This document shows, piece after piece, positions 50,283 through 61,034 of a stretch of 64,000 nt of DNA. Within the stretch, counting starts at the first letter, position 1; every line of letters starts with the position of its first letter. The notes below the pieces were generated by a model. That model worked only from the letters and a program-made list of their open reading frames with translations. It did no database searches and was not told the DNA's origin. This DNA comes from Balanoglossus misakiensis (taxonomy: Eukaryota > Hemichordata), in the NCBI GenBank assembly GCA_040954595.2, contig CM082581.2, positions 14,198,001 to 14,262,000 on the forward strand. The letters are read 5' to 3'. A program made the translations under genes and the position numbers.

Positions 50283-52121
50283 ATGGCTACGTTCTACCTC
50301 TTGTCGAGTTTTGCAGTAGTTTTCTTATTTTCCCTCGGTGGGAGTCACGCATACCCGGCGAGTGCTAAGCTCGAAGACACGCTCTTAGAAGCCATCAGCG
50401 GCAACGATATAGTGAAGCCGGCTTTCAGCAACTGTGGTGAGTACATACAGCAGCGCTCTGACAGAGCGAACAATCGTTGAGGTAATCACCTTGTCCCCAT
50501 AGAAAAGCTTCACGGAAGTAAGACAACTGAATTGTGGTTGAATTTTTGAGATAGCCGCATCTCGTAAACTTTCATGTGACCTATCATGTACATATCTGCG
50601 GAATTTGAATTTGCCGTAAGCCTGGCCACATATGCCTACCCTTCAATATCAACTATAACCCATGACGACATTTTGACGGAAGCATCTGCAGCTTATTATT
50701 CTTATAAAATCACTATAATTCTCTATGGGATTTACTTGAATTTGACATTGTGTATGAATTTGTCTTTTCTGTTTTAAGGAGCTGATTTGAAAGTTAAAAG
50801 AGAATGTATTCTCACTGCGCGCAGTTTGTTTTCGAAGTTATCTGTAAATTATCGTTTGGCCTTTCTTTCTTTCTACCGACAGGTCCGAAAGAAACCGAGA
50901 TGAATATCACCTTTGTTGGCACTGAAAGACATACGAGTCGGCGCTTTCATGACGGAATAAGATTGATATATTCAGTGGATTTCACTTGGTGTAAGTGCAA
51001 ACACTTCTATTTGATATGAAATTGACTGTATTGCAGGTTAAGACGACTTTTCTAGTCGGATGGTATAATTTAAAACTGAAGTGTGGGCATGGAACTACTG
51101 CGGGTGCGCTGAGGAAATGTCGAGTAAAGCGTTTAAACTGAAAACAATATTCGAGTATTCTAAACACACACGTAGGTTCCTGTTTTGTTACTATAAAATT
51201 GATCATAATATGCCACTTACTTTCTCCTTTTTCGCAAATGCAGCGCACGATTTGACAGAAGGCAGCGCTGAGTCTTCCCTATACCGCAACGGTGACCTCT
51301 ATTTCCAGATGAAGAACTTCGATTTCTGCCAACAGTTAGAAGACTCTACAAACCAGGAGCTCAGCTGTCCGTTCAAGAAAGGGGGTAGGTCTGATGGAGA
51401 ATTATCAAAAGAACAAGACTTATAGTTTTAAAGTGTTTACAGTCTATCAAATTACAACTTTTAATGATATTCTTTTTGGCTTGCTTTATTCTTGTGGTCC
51501 TGTTGACTCTGAAAGTATTGGTCTATGTTTTAAAAATGACTTGGGGGATATCTGACAAGTTAAAAGAGCCTTCCTGGTCAAGATACATTATTCTTTTTTG
51601 AAACTCAATTGCAGATAGAATCCAAACTGAGTTGAAGTTTGAACTATACCATTACTGGGGATCCGTAAGTACATATAAACGAGCAATCACAGCAAAAGTC
51701 CATCTCAAAAACTAAAAAAGACTTCACTGAACCAACTTTTAGAGTCACAACTCTAAAAGTTGGTTCAAAAAAGTTATGTTTGAACATTTTTGGCCTACCG
51801 TTCTCACACGGCTCATACAAAATAACGACGTCTCATTCACGCGAACCTCCTCAGAGTTCAGTGGATCGCATGTGCAGTCAGACGACCCAAATTTAAGTTT
51901 TAACGAGAGCTAAGGTGTCACAGGTTATTATAATTAATACAAGTAGAACACTAAGCGGTCACATGCATAAAGTTAATACGTCATGTTACATATCGTCATA
52001 ATTCGAACTTATCAGTTGCTGTGGACATTTCTTTCAGGGATATTACCATGGAAACACCACACTGAAAAACGAGCATGGAGAGATGGTAGCTTGCACTGAA
52101 ATGGATTTCAATAACGTTTAA
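50283..52121 (+). CDS. Secreted ML-domain (MD-2-related lipid-recognition) protein
   Basis: ML-domain proteins (NPC2, MD-2, GM2 activator, phospholipid transfer proteins) are small secreted or lysosomal beta-sandwiches that bind a lipid. Five exons: 50283-50436, 50883-50990, 51244-51384, 51615-51664, 52038-52121; phases agree and give 178 aa. Residues 1 to about 23 form a signal peptide (hydrophobic core ending GGSHA). Cysteines occur at the start of the mature domain (FSNC), in FDFCQQ, in LSCPFKKG and near the end in MVACTEMDF, the usual ML disulphide layout. The pattern of CPF..GD, ELYHYWGSGYYHG and a final L-x(n)-GEMVAC segment fits the ML consensus. Potential N-glycosylation: MNITF and GNTTL. 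The call rests on the pattern, not an alignment; the closest subfamily looks like the phosphatidylglycerol/phosphatidylinositol transfer type. It is convergent with the Ig-domain gene downstream. Confidence 0.8.
51728..51767. repeat. Perfect 17-bp inverted repeat (hairpin) in ML-gene intron 4
   Basis: Arms TGAACCAACTTTTAGAG (51728-51744) and its exact reverse complement (51751-51767) around the 6-base loop TCACAA. No flanking target duplication was seen, unlike the element at 41 kb. Confidence 0.9.
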
Positions 52122-52417
52122 GCTTACTGATGTCACAGTCATAAAAGCGCACGCTACGAAAATGCGATCTATTCTCGGTTAATCAGAAATTGGGAAATCG
52201 TGTACCTTTTTATATTAGAGTTGAATGGTTTCGATTTTGGATAAAGATAGACCAGATGTGTGTTTATTTCAAAAAGTAGTCCTTGCATTTCAAGTTGAAC
52301 ACCAAACTTCCAACAATGAGTTCGAACGAACACTGAATATTTGTCGAGCAACTCTTTAAGTTGTCAACATTGCAGACTGTAGAAGTACGGTACAACCCGA
52401 AATCTTGTTAACCCTTT

Positions 52418-52488
52418 CACCACCATGGTTTGACCGAAGTCCATAGTTTTCAATCATGGTCAAGTTGGACCTCTATACAGGGAAATGG
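52418..52488. repeat. Dispersed ~75-bp repeat between ML and Ig genes
   Basis: TTAACCCTTTCACCACCATGG at one end and ACCTCTATACAGGGAAATGG at the other. Member of the family also seen at 42889, 44229 (reversed) and 48765. Confidence 0.6.
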
Positions 52489-52910
52489 CGATGATTCAGC
52501 CCATTACACAAATAACAAAATGCGAGTTTTATCATAATAATGTCAATTTATATCAATAGAAAATAAAATCCAATTCATTTAAATAAATAAAAAGTGTAAC
52601 ATTACAACATAGTACGTTTCTAAATGTATAATCGTGATGTCTTCAATACTACTCATTTTGATTCTTTTACAAAACATTTAAATCGTGAAATTATTCAAAG
52701 TATTTCAAAATAGGTGGCAATCTGATTAAAATCAGATGTAGGGTAGGAATTCTAATTATATATTTTGATAGTACTGTAATATTTCACAATTTTTTTTTCA
52801 AATCCTCTAATAAAAAAGTGAAGTGGGTATAATAATCTTTGGCACATTGCATTTTGCTTGCAAATTTCGAGAATTGTTTGCAATAATTCATTGCTCTATC
52901 ACTGTTATAC

Positions 52911-53033
52911 ATCTATCTACCTATCGATCGATCTATCTATCACCCTATTACTCTCTCGCCAACCTATCCACCCGTCCGTCTATTCATCTATCTACTAGTA
53001 TCTTCCATCTGTCAGTCTGTCTGTCTGTCTATT
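52911..53033. repeat. Degenerate tetranucleotide microsatellite (CTAT/CTGT)
   Basis: Imperfect ATCT, CTAT and CTGT units over about 120 bp, ending in CTGTCTGTCTGTCTATTTT. Non-coding. Confidence 0.9.
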
Positions 53034-53055
53034 TTGAGTGATCACTGCATCGGCC

Positions 53056-53134
53056 CATACACCCAATGCTAACCTCGCGAACGCACAAGGTTTCAAATGA
53101 AATCGCGGAAGTGCAGAAAATGACCAGACGACAG
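53056..53134. repeat. Left arm of a ~85-bp inverted duplication
   Basis: Contains ATACACCCAA, TCGCGAACGCACAAGGTTTC, AATCGCGGAAGTG and AAAATGACCAGACGAC. The reverse complement of 53598-53687 matches it along its length with scattered differences, about 460 bp away. Confidence 0.75.
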
Positions 53135-53597
53135 TATGAGACAACGCGACGCGAACGTTCATGTCCACGGCTGCCAAGAGAGCAGCGCCCGGCCGTCCGC
53201 GTACGTGCAGCCCGTAGTCTCGCTGTGTGACGTCGGCTTCACATGTTCGTGGACGTCGTAATTTTCCTGATTATATATAAATCTGTCTGTACCAGAGGAA
53301 CATATACGCTTCAGACAAAATGTCTTGAAGTATATTTCCGTAAACACGAAACAAACGGATTTTCAGCGTTCTCGCAAGAGGATTAGGCACGTGTAAACAT
53401 TGTGGACCCAATCGCTCGCTGCTAAAGCACACGAAAAACTACGATATCTTTCCGATATACAATATTTCAGTCTAAAAACATACATGGGGTACTCACCAGC
53501 AAGAGTATCAACGAGTACTTGGTGTCGTGTTATTTAAAAACCTTGTGCCCATTCGTATTTTGACGATTTGCACGCAAAGCATAGCGTCGTCCATCCT

Positions 53598-53687
53598 CCG
53601 TCGTCTGCATGGTCATTTTCCTCACTTCCGCTCCACGATTTCCCATGAAACCTTGCGCGTTCGCGAACTTCGCTTTGGGTGTATTTC
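53598..53687. repeat. Right arm of a ~85-bp inverted duplication
   Basis: Contains CGTCGTCTGCATGGTCATTTT, CACTTCCGCTCCACGATTTC, AACCTTGCGCGTTCGCGAA and TTGGGTGTAT, the inverse of 53056-53134. In translation both copies, read in the corresponding sense, give the similar peptides PRFxxKPCAFAxxALGV, so the unit may derive from a former coding or mobile sequence. Confidence 0.75.
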
Positions 53688-53871
53688 TAATATATTTAAT
53701 TGAACTTTTGGCGACTAATGTTTCTAGGACTAGGCTGAACAAATATTACAATTTATCGATGTTTTTTTTGCTACTGTGTAAATCTGTTGCGTATCTAACC
53801 CCCTATTTTCAATCAATCAATCAATCAGCACGTTTGCTTTCCTGGATTTGGCAACCATGGTTTTGGACGAT

Positions 53872-56800
53872 TTAATCGTCGTAGTAGTCGTCATACGGAG
53901 AAAAGGACTGACGTTTGTGTTTCCTGTGCTTCTTGCGGTGTTTCTTGTGACGTCGTTTTCCGTCGTAGTCGTCTGGATGCTCACCGTATGATGGCGCTAA
54001 AGGCATCATGTGAGGATCCTTGCTGATGGACGGGCCAGGATATGGCGGCGGGGCATCCTGTGCCCCGGACGTTGGTTTTGCGCCGACAACGACCACCGCT
54101 TCTGCTTCAGCTCCGGCGTCATCTCTCCTAAATTTGACAAAAATAAGAGAATGTATTGAAATATTTGACAGCACCAGTTCGTCAGAAAAGTAGTTGCAGG
54201 GTTTTGTGGTGCAGTCTGTATTGATCTTTTGATGCGACAAAATTGGCCAATTCCTTTATTTGAACATCTTTCCAAACTCCCTCTTAGCACCCACATTTAA
54301 ACCTCATCCTCCTATATGCCTCCTGTCCCTGTCGGGAACTGACTGGGACTACAGTAAGTTACTCACCGCTCGTCTGCGCAGTCGCAATCACAATCCCCAC
54401 AGTCGCAGGTGCACGTTTGACAAACTGCAATACAGAGGGCGACAAAGATGGCAAAGCACCCCAACACGGCCGTCAATATGGCTCCCCATATCTTGTAAGG
54501 TTCGGTCAGTTTCAGTCCAGTATCTAATGACAAATAAATAACAAAATGAACAACATGAATAAGTAAATAATAAATAGTAAAGTGCTTCATTTTGACAATT
54601 CACGACTGTCATGCATAATGAAAATGAAAGCAAAGTCGTTTACCTCTTGTGTCAGGATTGCAAATAGAGAAGGAGCCCTCTACGTTGTACCCAGTGCCGA
54701 ACTCAACTACTTTCACCGACACTTCCGGATCCGGGTCAAACGCTCTTCCGTGTCTTTTCGTAATGCTCAAGAATGGCATGGTTTCTTTCCCCTTGCGTAC
54801 TTCGATCATATCACTCGCATAGATGATGGTAAATGATCGGTATTCGCCAGCAGAGAGAATACTGGGGGTGTCCGCTTCTACGGATTCTGGCTCCGTGGTT
54901 CCGATGTATCTTGTTAGAGTGGACTTCGTGTTCTCGTCGATTCCCAGCTCGATTTCGAAAAAGTTTGGACTGTCTTCGTCCATTGATTTGAGGCGAATGA
55001 TGGCGTTCTTGGCTGCCTTGACCTTAACGGTCAAGTAACCTGAATGCATCTTATACCCAACCCAGTCGGGCAAGACAACGAAGCGAAAGGTCGTGCCAGA
55101 TGTGCTTTCGGTGTTATCGTTGAGAGCGTCGCAATTATCTGCGAAAACGGAAAATAGCAAAAGATCGACCCTAAAGTGTAAGGTTTTGAGACTGGAAATA
55201 GAAAGAAGTAGACGTTTCGAAACGAAGAGTTTACAGCTTTTGGTTCTGTCTAGGCAATAACACCGAAAAGAGTATCACATGTAGAATATTATAAAGAACT
55301 CATTCTCAATGATATGACTAATGATTAGTTTATTCTCATGCTTACCTTGATTATAAGCTTCGCTGTTCGACGTGTGGACTGTGAAGAAAATAGAGATGAG
55401 ATAGACAATTATAATATTAGTTTACATTTCCTTTGAAATAAATATTAGCAACAACATGCGAGGCTATCCATAGCTTCTTTGCGATGGAATAAATCTGATG
55501 TAAAAAGCTAGAGATTATACTTGAACCTATTAATCAGAAGAACCAATGCAAAGTTTGACGTGTCTCTTACCATATACACTGATATCTTTGGATTCCATCG
55601 TCTCGGTCTGTCCACCGACAGTGACTTCAGCCGTACAGGTATAGACTGCAGAGTCCGACGGACGATTTCCGATCAAAGACAGTCCTTGCGTGTCGCTGGA
55701 TATCATGACATCGGGGACGCCATCATCGTCCAGATCTCTGGCTCCACTTCCAGAGGAGATGCGCTGGCCACTTTTCTTCCATTCTATGACGCACAGGTCA
55801 GGGTCAAGATTCACACACGAACACCAAATGGAGGCGCCAGTATCGTCAATGTCCCCAACCAACATATCTTCCGACTTGTCAACTATAGAAGCATAGACAT
55901 ACCGGGTATAGAGTCATTTCGTTATTAAAGTAGCCACCCTTTAAAAGGGTAATCAACTTTGCCCCTTTAAGTTTGGGGAAAGCTGTGTTCTGCACAGATA
56001 CACGGCGTGCGCTATTAAAAAGTGCGGCTTACCTTGCACCACAACGATGTCCACGTGTACAGATTCCGTCGTCTGGTCCTGGTCATCCACACTTTTGCAT
56101 AACCAGCGATTCGTATCCCAAGGCCCGGCGTTTGTAATGTTTTGCGTGAGTGTCACCAGGGCTCGTTTCTGTCGTCTTGCCATCCGGGCATTCCGAAAGG
56201 ATATTCCATCTACCGATCGTTTGTTCTGGGCGTACCTTTGAGGTGTCCATTCGTCGTCCGTCTCTAACTTGGGAGTCCTGGTGAGTGATTCTGTTGCTTC
56301 ACACGACAAGGTGAGGCTCTCTCCTGTTGCTATGATGACAGTTCCGGTGGGGTCGATTTTCACTGAAACACAGCGATAAAAACACAGATTTAGAATTTGA
56401 ACACTGCATCCAGCTTCGGATACCCTGAAAACACATCGCAAGCAAAAACCACGATCCATGCCTTTCACACAAGATCTATATAGACTAGACAAATTTATGA
56501 CGTCAAGGTCGGTCATGGGCAGGCGATAATTCAGTTACATACAACCACTGAGCTGGCGACAATTGGACAATGTGAGTTCATGGCCTGCCGACTTCAATTG
56601 AATCAAGGTTCTTAAAGGAGCATACATAATGCACAATTGACTCTTTGTTATCCTTTTTGTTTCCCAATAAACATTTCCGAGCTCAGAAAAGTTATATTGT
56701 TTATATCTGTAAAATTCCCGTATCAACAAATATGGCCATGGGCCTTTAAAACCACGGCGTCAGATTGATGAGCCCACTGACCCCATTTTACCCTCCCTTC

Positions 56801-57741
56801 AATGGTCTGCACTCTTCGGTCAACCGTACTCGCCCAAAGACCGTTCCTTTATTCTTTTGTGTCCGTCTAATAAAAGTTGTTTTTATATCCAAGGCTCGCC
56901 TAGCTAGACACGGTTGTCGTGGCGACGGGCTTCATTCGCGGACATATTTTAAGGTGGGCTAATCAGCTCATTGCAAGTGAGGCCTAAATAAGTGATCGGT
57001 CGCGTCGCGTCAGGAGCCTTATTTGACCAATATTAATGTTTTAGCGTAGAATCATTGCAAGTCGTATGATGCTAAACACGGGCACACGGTTTACACATAC
57101 CCCTCGAAGCCGTTTAACAATTATGTGATTTCAAGTGGGTACGCTAACAATGTAAAGGCGGTAGGCAGAGCCTTAACTACCCACGGGCAAGGTTTCTAGG
57201 GATATTTCGACCTTACAAGATACAGCGAAAGTTGACCTGACTTAGTGTAAATATAAGCTTATACTGTTTCTGAGCGCATCCCGGTAAAATTAGTATCTTT
57301 TATGATTAATTGAAATAGTTTACAAAACAGCGAAAGATAATTTCCACTTCGCTTGAAATTTGTGATTTATTGCTATCGGTTCTGCTTGCGGTGGCAACCA
57401 ACCGTTTCCACAAAGACTGGTCTATGTAGAAAAAAAATAATGTAAAATCCCTTGCACCTTCCAAACATCCTGGTTGTACAGCGCGGATTTGGTCAAAATG
57501 TGTTACCTCACACTTCAACTAGTTTAAAGTTCCATTAAAATAGATGGGATTAATTTAAAGTCATCAAATAGGGGGATTTTGAATGATTAGTTGTAGTGGT
57601 TTGAATCTTGGACGATTTAATAGAAAAGAATTTTATCGGATGAAAATAATGTTGTGAGACGTCCGTGTACTTACCGTATGTCAAGACCGTTGGTGCGCAG
57701 CTCCACAGGAATACAGCCCAGAGCCATGCCAGCGACCCCAT
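53872..57741 (-). CDS. Type I membrane protein: two Ig domains, FAMeT-like domain, Cys/Asp-rich tail
   Basis: Seven exons in coding order: 57741-57675, 56362-56033, 55882-55571, 55378-55346, 55138-54644, 54523-54367, 54127-53872; all GT..AG, 1650 nt, 549 aa. Residues 1-22 are a signal peptide. Ig domain 1 spans ~24-132 (LTLSC, W, WLC) and Ig domain 2 ~133-236 (C, IEWKK, DSAVYTC). An 11-residue linker exon precedes a ~165-residue domain at 248-412 that matches the farnesoic-acid-O-methyltransferase-like (FAMeT, PF12248-type) pattern: FEIELGIDENTKSTLTRYIG, SAGEYRSFTIIY, FGTGYN. One TM helix lies at about 424-446, followed by a juxtamembrane stretch of alternating Cys and Asp (possible palmitoylation or metal binding), a PPPY WW-ligand motif, a Lys/His/Arg-rich run and an acidic tyrosine tail (YDDYYDD). 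Despite its name the FAMeT-like domain in animal surface proteins is not known to be catalytic. A cell-surface recognition or adhesion role is inferred. It is divergent from CHMP3, with about 1 kb between the start codons. Confidence 0.85.
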
Positions 57742-58732
57742 CTTCACTGCCGTGTGCTTCAATAGTACTAAGCTGTGTACTATAGTTCGCTGTGCCTTGT
57801 TTATTATGACTCTGTATCCTGGGCGTCGTCTGCGAAGGTATTCATGGCCACGCTGAAAGTTGTGCTATCGGAACCACCTTCGTGGACCTGCGCCTCCAAC
57901 GGGCGATTTTTTGGTCACTTCAACAACATGTACATGTACTAGGATGTGTGTTGAAGCATTCTTGGTTCCGATGACTTACACGTTATCACAACTTGTTCTA
58001 CTGATGAGGATAATTGCTCGCATTAGAAACTACCTCGTGATCCCAAGAAACTTTCTTGTCATCACGGCGACAGGCATCTGACTGACAACAAGTTTCAATG
58101 AATGATACCGTACCACAATTGGCCAAAAAGGCTCTTTCTCTCCCTCTCTCATCACAGCTACGTACTTTACAAAGTGATAGTTGTCTACAGACACTCACCC
58201 CAGCACACGTAGTTTAAACAGGAGATGAGAAAGCCTCCAACTTCACGTTTCTACCATAGAGCCAACGTGACCGAGCGGAGTGTTCGTGAGACACTGAACG
58301 TTCAACGTGGCAACGTTCTATAGGAAGTTGGGATATTTTCTTTCAGGGTAGGCAACACGTGTTATGGACAAATCGGGTTGGATAGTAAACAGATGTTGAC
58401 AAAACCAATGGACCAATAGATCGGGGTGCACGTGCTTTTGCCGCCTTTGAATTAATTTAACGATTGTACAGGTGTGCCATGACATACAGTAGCCTTTGAT
58501 GTAGCCTACAGAAAGTACTTCTCAAATGGGAAAAAAAACATTACCATCGCATTATCTCTATTTTTGCAATTGATAACTAAATGGGGAGGGGGCGCGATTG
58601 ATGCTCATTAAAAAGAACTGCAAAAATCTTGATAAAAGCATTAATCTCGTCGATCCCAGAGTGGCTTGAACATGTTTGGGGCAGGGGACAAACTTTCACG
58701 GCAACCTATTGAGGGCAGTATACTATCAACGA

Positions 58733-58742
58733 GCGCATGCGC
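58733..58742 (+). promoter_or_regulatory. NRF1-type site just upstream of CHMP3
   Basis: The palindrome GCGCATGCGC matches the known NRF1 core and lies 36 bp before the CHMP3 start codon. NRF1 sites are typical of TATA-less housekeeping promoters, which fits CHMP3. The ~1-kb divergent region (57742-58778) also carries the upstream region of the Ig-domain gene. Confidence 0.5.
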
Positions 58743-58778
58743 AAATTAAGAACTGGTACTAAGGATTTCAGTAGGAAA

Positions 58779-61034
58779 ATGGGCCTTTTCGGACCAGAAA
58801 AAAAGGACCCGAAGGAACAGGTAAATCATTGTAAATATTTAACAGGATGAAGATGTATAATTACACTGTCTCTTGATGAGAGAGAATTATAGCTGTCTAT
58901 TGCCAAAATACCAGCGATGATCAGAATTTGTACCTACTTCCTGTATCGTACTTTCCAAAACAGTATGCATCGACAACCATATCATGCCTGAGTCAGTGAA
59001 GTCTTCGCGATCTGATCAGCAGTGATCTCGACATAACCAGAGAAGACTACTGATATATCAAGAGTAATACCACAGTCGGCGATCCCACCTTAGCTGACTG
59101 AGTGGGAGGGGGGGGGGGGCGTGATTCAAATCAATATAGATCCGTATGATGTGTGTACAGTATCCGGGACTAATGTTATGAAATCAGAATGTTGGTGTAT
59201 GGTGCAATCTGCCTGATATTAATACTAAGACAATCAGCAATGTGTTTGTCTGAGCGAAGTTTCGGAGTATGTGTGGTATTTCGAACCATCTGAAGAGACA
59301 GACATGTTATACTATAGCATTACCTTCAGTACTTATGTACATGTACCTGGAATATACTAGTAACTCGACTAACATAGCCCGAACATAGCTCACCTGACGA
59401 AATGACTCATTCATATGCTGACTCATTGACACACATTCTTGTGCCTAAACCATGAACCTAATACCACTCTGTGTGGTAGATGATTTGTTTGAACCAAAGA
59501 ACCAAGTGGCTATACTCATGGTCACCAAAGCTAACAACTGCAGCTTTCCAAAATCCCACAAAAATACACACATTGGTAGTAGATTTCATGATGCTGTCAT
59601 GTGTTATTTATGGCATAATGTGGTTTGTTTTGCAGGTTAATGAATGGAACAGGAAACTTAGGAAAGAACAGAGGGTGATTGACAGGCAAATCAGATGTGA
59701 GTAGTTTTTAGACAGATGCTGTGTATATGTGACCATAAGATAGTTTCTCTGGTCTCTCTATCGCCCAGTTTCTATCACCTTGTATTTCTCTAGCTTGGAC
59801 TAGATTCTAGTGTCTCTCTGATCCCTGCTATGACACGTGAAGTTTGGTGTGTGTGCTCTGACATACAGATGTTAAGTTTTTCCTTTCTCCTTTTCACTGA
59901 CAGCAATTCAAACAGCAGAAAACAAAGTCAAACTTCAAATCAAGCAACATGCCAAGAAAGGACAGAAAGATGTATGTCTTGTCCTGGCCAAGGAGGTAGT
60001 GCACTCCAAGAAAGCAGTCAAGAGATTGTACGCTTCAAAGGCACAGATCAATTCAGTGTCTATGCAGATGAAAAACCAACTAGGTAAGTAATACCTGCCT
60101 GTCTACTCTCTAGATGTTGTTGTACATTACAGGTTGCATGACACATTACATTACCATTGTGGAATGACATGAACATACGTGTACGTAATACTAAATACCT
60201 TGTTCTTCTCAGCCTTGGTGCGCATGAGTGGGGCTTTAGCCAAGAGCACAGAAGTGATGAAGGCGATGCAGGCACTTGTGAAGTTACCAGAAATCAGCGC
60301 CACTATGAGAGAGTTGTCCAAAGAAATGATGAAGGTAAGAACTCATTAGAGTACACCTCAAAGTTACTTTTAATTACACTGATTGTTTTCAAATTTCTGC
60401 AGTTGATATAACATCCTATGTTAGAATACTTCATTAGCAAAATATCTGACTAGGTGTTCCATCATGTTGCAGGCTGGGATCATAGAAGAAATGATGGAAG
60501 ACACGTTTGAAGGTCTTGAAGACGAAGATGAAATGGAAGAGGCAGCTCAGGCTGAAGTGGACAAAATACTCTTTGAAGTCACAGCAGGTATGCAACACAA
60601 TTTATACAGTGCAACAAAAAAGGGGAATCTCTGATGATTAACTATTCAACATGTTCAAGATATGACAATAGTATCTGCCATTCCAACTGCTACTAGTTGC
60701 TACAACATCAATACATGCACTGGAGGCTTCTGCTCGGATTATGAAGAGCGCCACCAATAGGCAGCTTTAGTCAAATTTCAAAGTTCTTCAGTAAGCTGAG
60801 AAAAATCTAGACACTGGATTTTTAAGTGACAGAGTTTTCATATGCACTGCCTTTTACGTTTCCTCTCTTTATATGTCCTTCACGTTTTCTCTTTCTATTT
60901 CAGGTGCTCTCGGTCAAGCACCCAGTGCAGTTGATGATGAGTTACCAATGGCCGAAGGAGCAACAGCAGCAGTAGAAAGTGATGAAGAAGACGTCACAGA
61001 GATGCAAGCGCGATTAGAAGCACTGAGAAGTTAA
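58779..61034 (+). CDS. CHMP3: Charged multivesicular body protein 3 (ESCRT-III, Vps24)
   Basis: CHMP3/Vps24 is an ESCRT-III subunit that co-assembles with CHMP2 and CHMP4 on membranes for multivesicular body sorting, cytokinesis and other membrane scission. Six exons: 58779-58820, 59636-59696, 59904-60083, 60213-60334, 60473-60587, 60904-61034; phases agree, 651 nt, 216 aa (human is 222). The start MGLFGPEKKKDPKEQ matches the family, with Gly2 available for myristoylation. The basic helical hairpin contains VNEWNRKLRKEQRVIDRQIR, KKGQKDVCLVLAKEVVHSKK and KLYASKAQINSV-type segments; TEVMKAMQALVKLPEISATM and RELSKEMMKAGIIEEMMEDT are near-identical to vertebrate CHMP3. The C-terminal half is acidic and ends in a MIM1 motif (MQARLEALR, 207-215) that recruits VPS4. 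Intron 1 contains a run of 12 G residues at 59108-59119. Confidence 0.97.
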
